In this document: positions 1-10,314 of the stretch, one piece after another
Numbering within the stretch: the first letter of the stretch is position 1
How the letters are laid out: every line of letters begins with the position of its first letter
Assembly (NCBI RefSeq): GCF_900109515.1
Contig: NZ_FOBD01000004.1
Coordinates: forward strand, 1-64,000
Direction of reading: 5' to 3'
DNA length: 64,000 nucleotides
Source: Paenibacillus sp. OK003
GTDB taxonomy: Bacteria; Bacillota; Bacilli; Paenibacillales; Paenibacillaceae
Position numbers and translations under genes: made by a program
Notes under the pieces: model-generated
What the model was told of the DNA's origin: nothing
The model's input: only the letters and a program-made list of their open reading frames with translations
Databases searched by the model: none

Positions 1-94
1 AAGACCCCTTGAAGACGACGAGGTAGATAGGCTGGGGGTGGAAGTGCAGCAATGCATGGAGCTGACCAGTACTAATCGGTCGAGGGCTTATCCA
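1..94 (+). rRNA. 23S ribosomal RNA, 3' end (partial)
   Basis: The window opens inside the 3' end of a 23S rRNA gene. The stretch ACTAATCGGTCGAGGGCTTA is the conserved 3' terminal segment of Bacillales 23S rRNA, and a 5S gene and a tRNA cluster follow on the same strand, as in a normal rRNA operon. The exact 3' end is set by processing and is placed by homology near base 94. The rest of the gene lies outside the window. Confidence 0.95.
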
Positions 95-135
95 ATATGC
101 AGGTTATAAATCGCGAATTTCGTTTCGGATCTAGT

Positions 136-157
136 TTTCAGAGAATAATCTCTGAAA
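136..157 (+). other. Hairpin in the 23S-5S spacer
   Basis: A perfect 9-bp inverted repeat (TTTCAGAGA, loop ATAA, TCTCTGAAA) sits midway in the 23S-5S spacer (95-238). There is no T-run after it and transcription must continue into 5S, so a processing or spacing structure is more likely than a terminator. The rest of the spacer shows nothing else recognisable. Confidence 0.5.
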
Positions 158-238
158 TGAAAATCGGTACATCACGGAATGTGTGTATGATTTTCAGTTC
201 TACAATGATTTCAAGAAGCTATGCTTCGACAAATCGCG

Positions 239-355
239 TTTGGTGGCGATGGCGGAGGGGTTCCACACGTACCCATCCCGAACACGACCGTTAAGCCCTC
301 TAGCGCCGATGGTACTTGGACCGCAGGGTCCTGGGAGAGTAGGACGCCGCCAAGC
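239..355 (+). rRNA. 5S ribosomal RNA
   Basis: About 117 nt with the 5S signatures: the conserved loop segment CCCATCCCGAACACG, the GGGAGAGTAGGACGCCGCCAAGC 3' region (339-355 and upstream), and pairing of the 5' TTGGTGGC-type end with the 3' GCCGCCAA-type end. It lies downstream of 23S on the same strand. The end points are estimated to within a few bases. Confidence 0.95.
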
Positions 356-439
356 GAACTCTTTCATCCTACATAGAAAACAGGCTCTGCATGTTAGCCT
401 CGTACGATGAATTGCATTTGCACTGCAGATGCTTAGTAT

Positions 440-515
440 TCCCTGATAGCTCAGTTGGTAGAGCACTCGACTGTTAATCGAGTTGTCACAGGTTCGAGCC
501 CTGTTCGGGGAGCCA
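440..515 (+). tRNA. tRNA-Asn (GTT)
   Basis: A 76-nt cloverleaf. Acceptor arm TCCCTGA pairs with TCGGGGA, the anticodon GTT is at 473-475, the T-arm has GGTTCGAGCC, and CCA is encoded (513-515). It is the first of nine tRNA genes that follow the 5S gene. Confidence 0.97.
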
Positions 516-519
516 TTAA

Positions 520-591
520 GGCCCGTTGGTCAAGGGGTTAAGACACCTCCCTTTCACGGAGGTAACAGGGGTTCGAATCCCCTACGGGTCA
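520..591 (+). tRNA. tRNA-Glu (TTC)
   Basis: A 72-nt cloverleaf. Acceptor GGCCCGT pairs with ACGGGTC, and the anticodon TTC (553-555) sits in the loop of a CCTCC/GGAGG stem. No CCA is encoded, so CCA must be added after transcription. A repeat element that ends in a copy of this gene's 3' end begins 25 nt downstream. Confidence 0.97.
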
Positions 592-616
592 TTGCTATAT
601 TTATTAGCTTGAAAGA

Positions 617-709
617 GGGATGAGAATCCCAAAGGTTCGTCGGAGGATAAACTTCGTTAGCAGTTGCTTCGCAGTCTCGAACGAAGTGAGAGTATCCCCT
701 ACGGGTCAT
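617..709 (+). repeat. tRNA-tail repeat, copy 1 (after tRNA-Glu)
   Basis: The body 617-693 opens with GGGATGAGAATCC and closes with GAACGAAGTGAGAGT. The last 16 nt (694-709) exactly repeat the tRNA-Glu 3' end at 577-592, from two bases before the T-stem to one base past the gene. The body is closely similar to the copy after tRNA-Asp (1006-1104), with the same core words GGTTCGTCGGAG, GCTTCGCAGTCTCGAACGAA and GTGAGAGTATCCC. Its two ends (GGGAT and ATCCC) are inverted repeats. There is no open reading frame of note. The function is unknown. Confidence 0.85.
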
Positions 710-715
710 ATATAT

Positions 716-791
716 GGAGGCTTAGCTCAGCTGGGAGAGCATCTGCCTTACAAGCAGAGGGTCGGGGGTTCGATCCCCTCAGCCTCCACCA
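716..791 (+). tRNA. tRNA-Val (TAC)
   Basis: A 76-nt cloverleaf. Acceptor GGAGGCT pairs with AGCCTCC, the anticodon TAC is at 749-751 in a TCTGC/GCAGA stem, and CCA is encoded (789-791). Confidence 0.97.
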
Positions 792-810
792 TATCATTTT
801 TGAATAACGA

Positions 811-884
<74 letters not shown>

Positions 885-911
885 TTATACTTTCCTTTGA
901 GAAAGTGATCT

Positions 912-989
912 GGAACCGTGGTGTAGTTGGCCTAACATGCCTGCCTGTCACGCAGGAGATCGCGGGTTCGAATCCCGTCGGTTCCGCCA
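912..989 (+). tRNA. tRNA-Asp (GTC)
   Basis: Acceptor GGAACCG pairs with CGGTTCC. The anticodon GTC lies in a CCTGCCTGTCACGCAGG arm, and CCA is encoded (987-989). It is followed 16 nt later by the second tRNA-tail repeat, which ends in a copy of this gene's 3' end including its CCA. Confidence 0.96.
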
Positions 990-1005
990 TCTTGATTTTG
1001 CTTCA

Positions 1006-1104
1006 GGGATGAGAATCCGTTTTTGGGTTCGTCGGAGCAATCACTTCGAGAGCATAAGCTTCGCAGTCTCGAACGAAGTGAGAGTATCCCGTCGGTTCCG
1101 CCAT
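1006..1104 (+). repeat. tRNA-tail repeat, copy 2 (after tRNA-Asp)
   Basis: The body 1006-1085 is closely similar to copy 1. The last 19 nt (1086-1104) repeat the tRNA-Asp 3' end at 972-990. As in copy 1, the duplicated part begins two bases before the T-stem and ends one base beyond the gene, so the tail length (19 versus 16) follows the tRNA (with or without CCA) rather than a fixed size. Confidence 0.85.
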
Positions 1105-1127
1105 TTTTATATTTATTAATACCGTAT

Positions 1128-1202
1128 GCGGAAGTGGCTCAGCGGTAGAGCATCGCCTTGCCAAGGCGAGGGTCGCGGGTTCGATTCCCGTCTTCCGCTC
1201 CA
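1128..1202 (+). tRNA. tRNA-Gly (GCC)
   Basis: A 75-nt cloverleaf. Acceptor GCGGAAG pairs with CTTCCGC, the anticodon GCC is in a TCGCC/GGCGA stem, and CCA is encoded (1200-1202). Confidence 0.97.
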
Positions 1203-1208
1203 ATATTT

Positions 1209-1285
1209 GCGCCCTTAGCTCAGCTGGATAGAGCGTTTGACTACGAATCAAAAGGCCGGGAGTTCGAATCTCTCAGGGCGCGCCA
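1209..1285 (+). tRNA. tRNA-Arg (ACG)
   Basis: A 77-nt cloverleaf. Acceptor GCGCCCT pairs with AGGGCGC, the anticodon is ACG (the A is normally deaminated to inosine by TadA) in a TTTGA/TCAAA stem, and CCA is encoded. Confidence 0.97.
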
Positions 1286-1299
1286 TTACAACTTCATAC

Positions 1300-1378
1300 G
1301 CCGGCGTGGCGGAATGGCAGACGCGCTCGACTCAAAATCGAGTGGGAAACCGTGGAGGTTCGAGTCCTCTCGCCGGTA
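1300..1378 (+). tRNA. tRNA-Leu (CAA)
   Basis: Acceptor GCCGGCG pairs with CGCCGGT. The anticodon CAA is in a CTCGA/TCGAG stem, and a short extra arm (TGGGAAACCGT) marks a class II tRNA. No CCA is encoded. Confidence 0.93.
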
Positions 1379-1385
1379 TATATAA

Positions 1386-1459
1386 CGGGATGTAGCTCAG
1401 CTTGGTAGAGCACCTGGTTTGGGACCAGGGGGTCGCATGTTCAAATCGTGTCATCCCGA
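1386..1459 (+). tRNA. tRNA-Pro (TGG)
   Basis: A 74-nt cloverleaf. Acceptor CGGGATG pairs with CATCCCG, and the anticodon TGG is in a CCTGG/CCAGG stem. No CCA is encoded. It is the last tRNA before a terminator. Confidence 0.96.
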
Positions 1460-1463
1460 TCTC

Positions 1464-1505
1464 AAAAAATACGGATTATCTATTTATAGATAGTCCGTAT
1501 TTTTA
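1464..1505 (+). terminator. Terminator of the rRNA-tRNA operon
   Basis: A long inverted repeat (AAATACGGATTATCT, loop, AGATAGTCCGTATTT) runs into a T-rich tail directly after tRNA-Pro. The stem has one G-U pair. Together with its position this makes an intrinsic terminator for the cluster. Confidence 0.9.
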
Positions 1506-1641
1506 TTTATGTCTAAAAGTTGATTGTGTTTTAAGCAATCATAACCTCTTAATTCATGACAACGTTTAATAAGGAATAAATGTAGCTTTCATCTTATTTG
1601 CGCTCAAGCGCAAAGTATTGCTGGTGCCTTAGGTTAATTTT

Positions 1642-1671
1642 GCATAAACCCCAGTTCTTTCGGTCACAATA
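1642..1671 (+). promoter_or_regulatory. Sigma-F-type promoter of bofC
   Basis: A -35 element GCATA (1642-1646) is followed by a 15-nt spacer and a -10 element GGTCACAATA (1662-1671). This fits the forespore sigma-F consensus GYWTA, N15, GGNNANANTA at every fixed position. In B. subtilis bofC is a forespore gene, so placement and type agree. Confidence 0.75.
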
Positions 1672-1699
1672 GGTTTAAAAAGTGATAGAAGGGGTTCAT

Positions 1700-2392
1700 G
1701 TGAACACGTTTAACTTCAAAAAACAATTTAAGAGACGCTGGCGTCGGTGGAAGCGAACAGTGTGGATGACTGCAGCGTTGGTTGCCGTAGCTATACTGGC
1801 TTACAGTGGTTTGCCGATTTCTTCTGCGGTCGAGCGTTTATTAACGACAAATTTCAGTGAGGCTGTATCTGTAATGGGACCTGCAGCGAGTGAACAAAGG
1901 TCTGAGCAAAAAATTCAGACTTTGATGGAACAACTCGGGTCTGATCCGGATCGTTTAACGAGCGTTGTATTAGAGACGCAATATATTTGTGGGGTAGAGA
2001 CGGAACAATTGGGAAAGATGGCGATTCCCCAATTGAAGATGCTGCTTGTTCAACATCCGGATTGGGATGCTCAGGTTGAATCGGCAGAAGTGTTACGCAT
2101 TAAGCAGCATGTGGATGATCTTTCTCCATTATGTAAAGAGCAGGCGTATATTAGCATAGATGCTGTGGGTAATCTCAATCTTTATGAAGGACGGCCCACA
2201 GAAGAGAAAGTCATCCGTACTTTTTTTCAAATGGACGTAGGCACGTTGGAGACATCATTGCCTGAAGGTGTGTTGGAGCAATTACAGCAGGGTATCCGTA
2301 TCCAGGACAAGGATGAGTATGACAGTGTAATCTCTACGTTCAGCGATTATGCGGTGGATGAGGCCAATAAAGAAATCCGTAATGGCGGATAA
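1700..2392 (+). CDS. bofC: BofC, forespore inhibitor of SpoIVB-mediated pro-sigma-K activation
   Basis: A 230-aa secreted or membrane-anchored protein. In B. subtilis BofC is made in the forespore, exported to the space between the membranes, and delays the SpoIVB protease that triggers pro-sigma-K processing. The match is in the C-terminal third: the segment DDLSPLCKEQAYISIDAVGN, then LYEGRP and the FFQMDVGTLE stretch. The N-terminus is basic, then one hydrophobic segment (about residues 18-39) acts as an anchor or signal. I chose GTG at 1700 because GAAGGGG lies 5 nt ahead; a GTG at 1682 has no such site. The sigma-F promoter and the downstream ruv genes support the call. The N-terminal part is longer than in B. 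subtilis and less recognisable. Confidence 0.85.
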   Translation: MNTFNFKKQFKRRWRRWKRTVWMTAALVAVAILAYSGLPISSAVERLLTTNFSEAVSVMGPAASEQRSEQKIQTLMEQLGSDPDRLTSVVLETQYICGVETEQLGKMAIPQLKMLLVQHPDWDAQVESAEVLRIKQHVDDLSPLCKEQAYISIDAVGNLNLYEGRPTEEKVIRTFFQMDVGTLETSLPEGVLEQLQQGIRIQDKDEYDSVISTFSDYAVDEANKEIRNGG

Positions 2393-2620
2393 AAAGAACA
2401 GGCTGATCCGCACTGAATGTATTTTTTAACATGGCGTAGAAGAGAAGTGCCTGGTCGAAGGACATTCAAAGATTATAGAACATACCAAGTGAACCGAGGG
2501 GCATCGAAAGATGTCCTTTTTGTCGTTCCATGACCGATACATCTGAATATAGGAAGGTATTCACGAATTGAAGCGAGTATATGGAAGGACAAAGTTTTTC
2601 CTGCCGTAGGGTCTATCTTT

Positions 2621-2629
2621 TGTTATAAT
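2621..2629 (+). promoter_or_regulatory. Extended -10 promoter for ruvC
   Basis: TGTTATAAT (TGn followed by TATAAT at 2624-2629) is an extended -10 element about 45 nt before the ruvC start. No clear -35 is visible, which extended -10 promoters tolerate. Between bofC and here (2393-2620) I see no gene. Confidence 0.5.
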
Positions 2630-2674
2630 GAAATGAACGATACATATGTTCGCTTTTGTAAGGGAGAGATGGAT

Positions 2675-3178
2675 TTGCGTTTTTTGGGAATTGACCCGGG
2701 GATTGCAATTGTCGGTTTTGGTTTTGTGGATAAAATCGGCAGTAAGGTAACACCTGTACAATATGGCTGTATTCAGACAGAAGCTCATACCCCTGAAGAG
2801 GAACGACTGCTTCATGTATATGAGGGCATGGTACAGCTGATTGATAAATATAAACCGGACGCGGTAGCACTGGAGAAACTTTTTTTCAATCGTAACGTCA
2901 CAACAGCGATGTCTGTAAGTCAGGCTAGAGGTGTTATGGTACTGGCTGCTGCCCAGAAGGGACTGCCTATTGCCGAATATACGCCGATGCAGATTAAGCA
3001 GGCGATTGTTGGATACGGAAAAGCAGAGAAGCGGCAAGTGCAGGAGATGGTGAAAATGTTTTTGCGTTTACAGGTGATTCCGAAGCCGGATGACGTAGCA
3101 GATGCTTTGGCTGTAGCCGTGTGTCATGCACACTCTTATACATTAAATTCCAAGTTGAATGAGGTACTGCGAAAATGA
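2675..3178 (+). CDS. ruvC: Holliday junction resolvase RuvC
   Basis: A 167-aa endonuclease that cuts Holliday junctions after RuvAB branch migration. The acidic active-site residues are visible in the family context: GIDPG at the N-terminus, ALEKLFF near residue 65, and [12 protein letters not shown] near the C-terminus. I chose TTG at 2675, giving MRFLGIDPG, the usual family start; AGGGAG lies 8 nt ahead. An ATG two codons earlier (2669) is too close to that site. The stop overlaps the ruvA start by four bases, so the two are translationally coupled. B. subtilis has no ruvC and uses RecU, so the gene is an informative lineage marker. Confidence 0.95.
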   Translation: MRFLGIDPGIAIVGFGFVDKIGSKVTPVQYGCIQTEAHTPEEERLLHVYEGMVQLIDKYKPDAVALEKLFFNRNVTTAMSVSQARGVMVLAAAQKGLPIAEYTPMQIKQAIVGYGKAEKRQVQEMVKMFLRLQVIPKPDDVADALAVAVCHAHSYTLNSKLNEVLRK

Positions 3179-3789
3179 TTGATTTCCTAAGAGGACAGTT
3201 CGTACATCTGGAGAATGAATATATTGTGCTTGATGTGCATGGGGTTGGTTATCGTGTGTTCTGTCCTAATCCTTTTGCATTTGCGAAGCAAGAAGGCGAA
3301 ATTATGGTGTATACCCATCACCATGTACGTGAGGATGCGATGTTGCTGTTTGGCTTTGCTACTCGGGATGAACAGAAGTTATTTCGCAAGCTGATCGAGG
3401 TATCAGGTATTGGACCCAAAGTTGCTCTGGGTATACTCGCTGGCGGTACGCCGGACCATGTCGTGACTGCCATTTATCAAGAGAATTTGACGTTCCTGAC
3501 CAAACTGCCGGGGATTGGTAAGAAAACAGCGCAGCGTATGATACTGGATCTTAAGGACAAATTGGATGGTTTCGGTGCTGCTACGTATGCAACAGGTTTG
3601 TTTGCCCCTCCTTCGGAAGAAGCAGGAAGCGGCTCGGCCTGGGATGAGGCTCGTGAAGGTCTTAAGGCGCTGGGTTATACTGACAGTGAACTGGATAAAG
3701 TATGGCTCAAACTGAAGAAAGATGTCACTTCGGCCGATTCTGTTGATGTGTTGATGAAACGGGCACTGCAAATGCTGTTTACGGGATAA
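3175..3789 (+). CDS. ruvA: Holliday junction branch migration protein RuvA
   Basis: A 204-aa protein that binds four-way junctions as a tetramer and loads the RuvB motor. An N-terminal OB-type domain (about 1-60) is followed by a helix-hairpin-helix region around residues 70-130, with [13 protein letters not shown] and [19 protein letters not shown]. After a variable linker comes the C-terminal domain III that contacts RuvB (from about residue 155, [10 protein letters not shown]). Length is normal. It overlaps ruvC by ATGA and precedes ruvB by 55 nt. Confidence 0.97.
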   Translation: MIDFLRGQFVHLENEYIVLDVHGVGYRVFCPNPFAFAKQEGEIMVYTHHHVREDAMLLFGFATRDEQKLFRKLIEVSGIGPKVALGILAGGTPDHVVTAIYQENLTFLTKLPGIGKKTAQRMILDLKDKLDGFGAATYATGLFAPPSEEAGSGSAWDEAREGLKALGYTDSELDKVWLKLKKDVTSADSVDVLMKRALQMLFTG

Positions 3790-3844
3790 TTAATTTTGCC
3801 TCTATAATAGAGCAGTAAGCCGCATAAAAAAGGTAGGGATGAAC

Positions 3845-4855
3845 ATGGATGACCGGATTATTTCCGCGAACCTGATGATGGAGGATCAAGCTGTGGAGCT
3901 TAGCCTTCGTCCCCGGTATTTGAATGAATATATCGGGCAGAACCAGGTCAAGGAGAATTTGAAAATATACATTGAAGCCGCCAAGATGCGCAATGAGGCG
4001 CTCGATCATGTGTTGTTATATGGCCCGCCTGGACTGGGTAAAACAACACTTGCCAATATCATTGCCAATGAATTGGGTGTTAACTTGCGCACAACATCGG
4101 GACCGGCGATTGAACGCCCAGGTGATCTGGCTGCATTGCTTACAAACCTGCAAGAAGGGGATGTCCTGTTTATTGATGAGATTCATCGCCTTCATCGGAC
4201 GGTAGAAGAAGTGATGTATCCCGCCATGGAAGACTTCGCACTGGATATCATGATCGGAAAAGGCCCAAGTGCCCGCTCCGTACGTCTTGATCTGCCATCC
4301 TTTACGCTGATTGGTGCTACAACCCGTGCAGGCTTGCTGTCTGCGCCTCTCAGAGACCGATTTGGTGTTATCAGTCGGCTTGAGTTCTACACGGTGGATG
4401 AGCTGGCCTACATCGTCTCACGGGCCTCAGAGATTCTAGGGGTTGAGATTGTTGGTAATGCCGCAGAAGAGATCGCATTGCGCTCCCGTGGGACACCGAG
4501 GATTGCCAATCGATTGCTAAAAAGGGTGCGTGACTTTGCCCAGGTACGGGGTGATGGTATTATCACACAGGCTCTGGCGGAAGAAGCACTGCAACGTCTT
4601 CAGATTGATCCGCGTGGTCTGGACGAGATCGATCACAAGATGCTCAAATCAATGATTAACAGTTTCCGGGGAGGCCCTGTGGGTCTGGATACGATTGCCG
4701 CTACGATTGGTGAGGAGAGTCAGACCATAGAGGATGTCTACGAGCCGTATCTATTGCAGATTGGCATGCTTCAACGCACACCGAGGGGCAGAATTGTAAC
4801 GGACCTGGCCTATCATCATCTGGGTTTGCCAGTTCCACCGAGAGACGCCAAATAA
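3845..4855 (+). CDS. ruvB: Holliday junction branch migration ATPase RuvB
   Basis: A 336-aa AAA+ hexameric motor that drives branch migration with RuvA. Walker [10 protein letters not shown] is near residue 60, Walker B is LFIDEIHRL, sensor 1 is in [17 protein letters not shown], and a C-terminal winged helix follows with RTPRGR. I chose ATG at 3845 because AGGTAGGG lies 6 nt upstream; the ATG at 3839 touches that site. It is the third gene of the ruvCAB set. Confidence 0.97.
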   Translation: MDDRIISANLMMEDQAVELSLRPRYLNEYIGQNQVKENLKIYIEAAKMRNEALDHVLLYGPPGLGKTTLANIIANELGVNLRTTSGPAIERPGDLAALLTNLQEGDVLFIDEIHRLHRTVEEVMYPAMEDFALDIMIGKGPSARSVRLDLPSFTLIGATTRAGLLSAPLRDRFGVISRLEFYTVDELAYIVSRASEILGVEIVGNAAEEIALRSRGTPRIANRLLKRVRDFAQVRGDGIITQALAEEALQRLQIDPRGLDEIDHKMLKSMINSFRGGPVGLDTIAATIGEESQTIEDVYEPYLLQIGMLQRTPRGRIVTDLAYHHLGLPVPPRDAK

Positions 4856-4924
4856 TTGTGATGATATATCAATGAGATTCATTTTAATATACAACTTGGG
4901 ACAAACATGGAGAGGAGACTGATC

Positions 4925-7009
4925 GTGAAAGCAATACAAACAAAGAAGTGGAGTCGGCGTTTGAAGGTGTTGGCCGCAGCTCTGTTGACGGTAGGATGCC
5001 TGCAAGTGCCGGTTTATGCCGCTGAAGGTGATGGGCAGATGATCCGGGTAGCCATGTTTGCAAATCTGGGAAGTACGTATAAATCGACTACACCACTGAT
5101 TACGCTTGAGTCGAATGGAAAATGGAATATCGGTTCGGAAAGCGGGGCAAGTATAACTCTGCCAGCAGGACAAATCCGTTTCAGTGCAGATGGATTCCGT
5201 GTCAAAGTGTTGGAAACAGGGGATTTCAAAACGGCAGCAGCAGCCGCAAAATTGTTGCAGGCCACTAGTGATAAACCGTTGTTGTTTACAACGTCTCTGA
5301 ATGGTAAAGCGACCTATCAGCTCTACACAGGAAACTATGCAACAGAAGCGTTGGCCGGACAAGCGGTAGCACGTGTACAAAAAGTGGCTGCAGCCCAATT
5401 GGGTGGACAAAAACCAGCGGTGACGGGCAGCAAGCGTCTGTCTGCAGGAGTCTACAGTTCTCTCCAAGAGGCAGAAGCTGCACAAGCATCCCTTTCATCA
5501 GCAGGAGTTAGTTCCTATACAGTGCTTCAACTGGATGGAGGGAGTCAAGGGTATGCCGTATGGGTGGGAGAAGCCGCATCAGATGCTGATCTGTCTGCAT
5601 TCAAAAAGAATGTGGAAGCCAGTGTTCCAGGAGTAAGCCTATCTCCGGTGAACAGTAACAGTGCTGCGCTTATCATCCGCCAGGATGCCGGGTTAAGCAC
5701 AGATACTCTTAAAACAGCCCCGCATTACACCATTGCTGGCAGTGAAGCCAAAGCTTTTGTGCAAGGAGACGGCAGTGGAATCAAAGTGGTGGAACGTTCC
5801 GGGCGGACGTATCGCGGTGACATGGAAATTAGCATTGTAAGCGGCGATTTGGCTTTGGTTAATGTAGTTCCACTGGAGCAATATTTATATTCTGTTGTTG
5901 GTGCAGAAGTGTATTCCTCCTGGCCAGCAGAAGCGCTGAAAGTACAGGCTGTCGCTGCACGCTCTTATGCGCTTCAACAGGGAGATCGTTTTAAAATTGC
6001 CAACGTTGTGGATACCACGCTCAGTCAGGCATACAACGGAATGGGTTCAGAGAATGATAAAGTCTCCAGTGCGGTTGACGCTACCTCTGGAGAAGTCATC
6101 AAGAGCGGCGGTAAAATTGTGGAAGCTGTATTCTCTTCCAATGCGGGGGGACAGACTGCACATCCATCCGAAGTATGGAACGGAGGAGGGGATGTATTCA
6201 GTAATGTGGATAGCCATGGAGATACATCGGCTCAAGCTGGATTGCAAACCTGGTATCATGTGCTGTTGAGTACAGGAGTCAGCGGCTATATCCGCGAGGA
6301 TAATGTAAAAGAATTAACGACCAAAACGGATGCGGGTTTAGCCAAAGTGACGGTTACTGCCCAAAACACCAATGTACGTCCCGTTCCGCTAATTCAATCC
6401 AATGTTGATCCGGTAGCGAAAATGAATCCAGGCAACGAGGCTGTTGTTCTGGCCAAAGTGCCGCAATCCAATGATTATGCTTGGGTAAGAGGACCGTTTA
6501 CGTCAGCCCAGTTGGTCAAATCTTTGCAGGGTAAAACGACTTCTACTGTTCCATCCTCGATCTCAACGCTCGAAGTGACCAAACGTGGGCCATCAGGAAG
6601 AGCGGTTGAAGTTACAGCCAACGGCCAGCCCATGACGGTAAAATATGCAGATACATACCGCTCTGCTTTAGGTGGATTACCGAGTACTTTATTTGATATT
6701 GCAGGGACCGGAAGTTATACTGTATTAGGCGCTGACGGCAAGACAGCAAGCAAAACCGGCTCACAGGGTGCTGCTGTACTATCTGTCTCAGGCACAGGAA
6801 CTTCATCCAGTAATGCTCTTGTGGTTATGAGTGGTGATGGTCAAGCCCGAGCTGTAACTCAGGGCCAGAGCTTCATGATCATCGGTCAGGGTAATGGGCA
6901 TGGATTGGGCTTGTCCCAATGGGGTGCCAAAGGCATGGCAGATGAAGGGTATGATTACCAGGCAATATTGAAACACTATTATCAAAATGCGACTATTGTT
7001 AAGGAATGA
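4925..7009 (+). CDS. SpoIID/LytB-family protein with an SH3-like insert
   Basis: A 694-aa secreted protein, about twice the length of B. subtilis SpoIID (about 340 aa). SpoIID is a lytic transglycosylase that cleaves denuded glycan strands during engulfment. A signal peptide covers residues 1-33. Residues about 70-220 contain repeat-like segments resembling SPOR domains ([32 protein letters not shown]). The SpoIID core follows with [20 protein letters not shown], whose Glu is the expected catalytic site, then AVAARSYAL. An SH3-like stretch (NTNVRPVPL...YAWVRG) splits the domain before the terminal [19 protein letters not shown] at 4925 has AGAGGAG 7 nt upstream. It lies between ruvB and queA, not at the spoIID locus, so I give no symbol. 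Confidence 0.85.
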   Translation: MKAIQTKKWSRRLKVLAAALLTVGCLQVPVYAAEGDGQMIRVAMFANLGSTYKSTTPLITLESNGKWNIGSESGASITLPAGQIRFSADGFRVKVLETGDFKTAAAAAKLLQATSDKPLLFTTSLNGKATYQLYTGNYATEALAGQAVARVQKVAAAQLGGQKPAVTGSKRLSAGVYSSLQEAEAAQASLSSAGVSSYTVLQLDGGSQGYAVWVGEAASDADLSAFKKNVEASVPGVSLSPVNSNSAALIIRQDAGLSTDTLKTAPHYTIAGSEAKAFVQGDGSGIKVVERSGRTYRGDMEISIVSGDLALVNVVPLEQYLYSVVGAEVYSSWPAEALKVQAVAARSYALQQGDRFKIANVVDTTLSQAYNGMGSENDKVSSAVDATSGEVIKSGGKIVEAVFSSNAGGQTAHPSEVWNGGGDVFSNVDSHGDTSAQAGLQTWYHVLLSTGVSGYIREDNVKELTTKTDAGLAKVTVTAQNTNVRPVPLIQSNVDPVAKMNPGNEAVVLAKVPQSNDYAWVRGPFTSAQLVKSLQGKTTSTVPSSISTLEVTKRGPSGRAVEVTANGQPMTVKYADTYRSALGGLPSTLFDIAGTGSYTVLGADGKTASKTGSQGAAVLSVSGTGTSSSNALVVMSGDGQARAVTQGQSFMIIGQGNGHGLGLSQWGAKGMADEGYDYQAILKHYYQNATIVKE

Positions 7010-7016
7010 ATTGAAT

Positions 7017-8045
7017 ATGAATGTGAACTTATATGATTTTGAATTGCCGGAGCAATTGATTGCACAGACGCCACTGCTTGATCGCACGGCGTCCCGGTTG
7101 CTTACCTTAAACAAGGAGAGCGGTGAGGTTAACCATCACACGTTCCCTGATATTATCGACTTCCTTCAGCCTGGAGATACACTGGTGTTGAATGATACAC
7201 GTGTTCTTCCAGCCCGTTTGTTCGGAACCAAAGAGGACACGGGGGCAAAGGCTGAAGTACTCCTGCTCAAAAACGTGGAGGGCGATCGTTGGGAAGCTTT
7301 GGTTAAACCGGGCAAGAAGCTGAAAGCTGGTTCGGTCATCGTTTTTAGTGACGAGCTCAGGGCGGTCATTGATGAAGAAGGCGAAATGGGTGCTCGTTTG
7401 CTTACTTTCTCCTATGATGGAATCTTTCAAGAGATTCTGGATCGTCTGGGTGAAATGCCGCTGCCTCCTTATATCAGAGAGACGCTGGATGACCGTGAAA
7501 GGTATCAAACGGTATATGCGAAACATGAAGGATCAGCCGCTGCACCGACAGCAGGATTACATTTTACAGAAGAACTGCTAAACCGGATTCGGGATAAAGG
7601 GGTTAATGTTGCTTTCATCACGCTTCACGTTGGACTCGGAACATTTCGGCCCATGTCGGTTGACAATGTAGAAGAGCATGTCATGCATGAGGAATATTAC
7701 TCTTTGTCTCAAGAGACGGCGGATTTGATTAATGAAACGAAAAAACGTGGCAACCGTATATTTGCTGTAGGAACGACAAGTTGTCGTACACTTGAAACGG
7801 TAGGCAGCAAGTTTGAAGACGGGCAGTTGCAAGAAAGCAGCGGCTGGACCAAAATCTTTATCTATCCGGGATATACGTTCAAAGTGATCGACGGGATGCT
7901 TACGAATTTCCATCTCCCCAAATCCACGTTGGTCATGCTGGTCAGTGCGCTTGCGGGTAGAGAACAAATCATGCATGCATATGAGGAAGCAATTAAAGAA
8001 CAATACCGTTTCTTCAGCTTTGGCGATGCCATGTTGATTTATTAA
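7017..8045 (+). CDS. queA: S-adenosylmethionine:tRNA ribosyltransferase-isomerase QueA
   Basis: A 342-aa enzyme that moves and rearranges the ribose of S-adenosylmethionine onto preQ1 in tRNA to make epoxyqueuosine at position 34. Family signatures are [13 protein letters not shown] at the start, [35 protein letters not shown] and [17 protein letters not shown] chose ATG at 7017 ([13 protein letters not shown]), the normal family start; AAGGAA lies 10 nt upstream, overlapping the end of the SpoIID-family gene. The tgt gene follows, so two queuosine steps are side by side. Confidence 0.97.
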   Translation: MNVNLYDFELPEQLIAQTPLLDRTASRLLTLNKESGEVNHHTFPDIIDFLQPGDTLVLNDTRVLPARLFGTKEDTGAKAEVLLLKNVEGDRWEALVKPGKKLKAGSVIVFSDELRAVIDEEGEMGARLLTFSYDGIFQEILDRLGEMPLPPYIRETLDDRERYQTVYAKHEGSAAAPTAGLHFTEELLNRIRDKGVNVAFITLHVGLGTFRPMSVDNVEEHVMHEEYYSLSQETADLINETKKRGNRIFAVGTTSCRTLETVGSKFEDGQLQESSGWTKIFIYPGYTFKVIDGMLTNFHLPKSTLVMLVSALAGREQIMHAYEEAIKEQYRFFSFGDAMLIY

Positions 8046-8081
8046 GATATGAATGTATTACGATTAATTTTTAGAGGATGA

Positions 8082-9227
<1,146 letters not shown>

Positions 9228-9294
9228 TCAGGTTTTTGCGGAACCGAAAGTAACAAGCATTATCTGTACGTATAGTCGATAAGGGGGAGTTTGA

Positions 9295-9606
9295 ATGTTC
9301 CAAGCATTACCAGCTACAACCGCTAATGCTGGCGGTGGAATTGTATCTTTGATTGTACCTTTGGTACTCATGGTTGCAATTTTTTACTTCTTGATGATTC
9401 GTCCACAGAACAAAAAACAAAAGCAACGTAATTCGATGTTAGGTCAATTGAAAAAAGGCGATAAAATTGTTACAATTGGCGGTCTTCACGGAACAATTGC
9501 TGAAATCACGGATGATGTGGTTGTATTGCGTGTTAACGATGTAACTAAACTGACATTCGATCGTAATGCGATTAGCAGTGCAGTTGCTCGTGAAACGGCT
9601 GAATAA
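9295..9606 (+). CDS. yajC: Preprotein translocase subunit YajC
   Basis: A 103-aa inner-membrane protein that associates with SecDF. It has one transmembrane helix (about residues 14-36), then the family words MIRPQNKKQKQR, LKKGDKIVTIGGLHGTI and VLRVNDVTKLTFDRNAI. AAGGGGGAG precedes the ATG. It ends the queA-tgt-yajC run; secD and secF are 3.6 kb downstream. Confidence 0.96.
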   Translation: MFQALPATTANAGGGIVSLIVPLVLMVAIFYFLMIRPQNKKQKQRNSMLGQLKKGDKIVTIGGLHGTIAEITDDVVVLRVNDVTKLTFDRNAISSAVARETAE

Positions 9607-9669
9607 ATCATAGATGTTCAAAAAGCCTGTAAGGCTATGAGTACGTTTGCAGCGTATTCTTCATTATCA

Positions 9670-9705
9670 GAGAACTGGATCTCATGGAGACCCGGTTCTC
9701 TTTTT
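9670..9705. terminator. Terminator between yajC and the yrzE-type gene
   Basis: Inverted repeat GAGAACTGGATCTC, loop ATG, GAGACCCGGTTCTC (two G-U pairs), followed by a T-run. It sits between the convergent yajC and minus-strand membrane protein genes. The clear T-run favours the plus-strand direction. Confidence 0.85.
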
Positions 9706-9738
9706 CTTTTTCCAAAATAACCGTTACACCCCGATCTT

Positions 9739-10131
9739 CTATGATCTTCGTGTGTTGACTCCAAATATACCGCCTAGTGCAGAAATCAGAAATGCACTTG
9801 CAAGCTGCAGACTGTCTTTCCAATTGAACGAAGCGTCGAGTGCCAGAAACCCAATCAGCAATACAATTAATCCGTAGACGATTCCGGTAATACCTCCGTG
9901 GTACCAGCCTCGCTCACCTGACCTCTTGCCAGATACGAAACCACCAACCAGCAAGGACAAGCCATGAACAACGTACGTATACAGGGAAAGATCCTGTTCC
10001 CGCATTCCAGTCATCCAGAGAAAGAAGGACAGAACCAGTGCGCCCAACATCATCCACACAAAAGCATGACAGAGGCCCGAAAGAATCGGGTTTGACATTC
10101 GAAATGAAACCATTCGGCGAATCAACTGCAT
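9739..10131 (-). CDS. TIGR04086 family membrane protein (YrzE-like)
   Basis: A 130-aa protein with four predicted membrane helices (about residues 18-40, 48-68, 80-102 and 108-126). The first loop carries MSNPILSGLCHAF, and the words GGFVSGKRSGERGWYHGG between helices 2 and 3 are typical of the family. The start was set at 10131, where AGGGGG lies upstream; upstream in-frame codons lack such a site. The function is unknown. In B. subtilis the equivalent gene also lies between yajC and spoVB. Confidence 0.75.
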   Translation of the reverse strand: MQLIRRMVSFRMSNPILSGLCHAFVWMMLGALVLSFFLWMTGMREQDLSLYTYVVHGLSLLVGGFVSGKRSGERGWYHGGITGIVYGLIVLLIGFLALDASFNWKDSLQLASAFLISALGGIFGVNTRRS

Positions 10132-10314
10132 GAAGCGACCCCCTTGTACAAGTTTGAAATTAATACAGTGTATGGTCAAGCCTTCGGACTTATGAACTGA
10201 ATTTTCCATTAAATGAACGGATTATATTTGCATGAGCATGTAAGCTTCAGGTCAAAATAGGGATTACGCTTCAGGTACCTGTATAAAATTCAGATCCGAA
10301 GGAGGAACCCTGCT

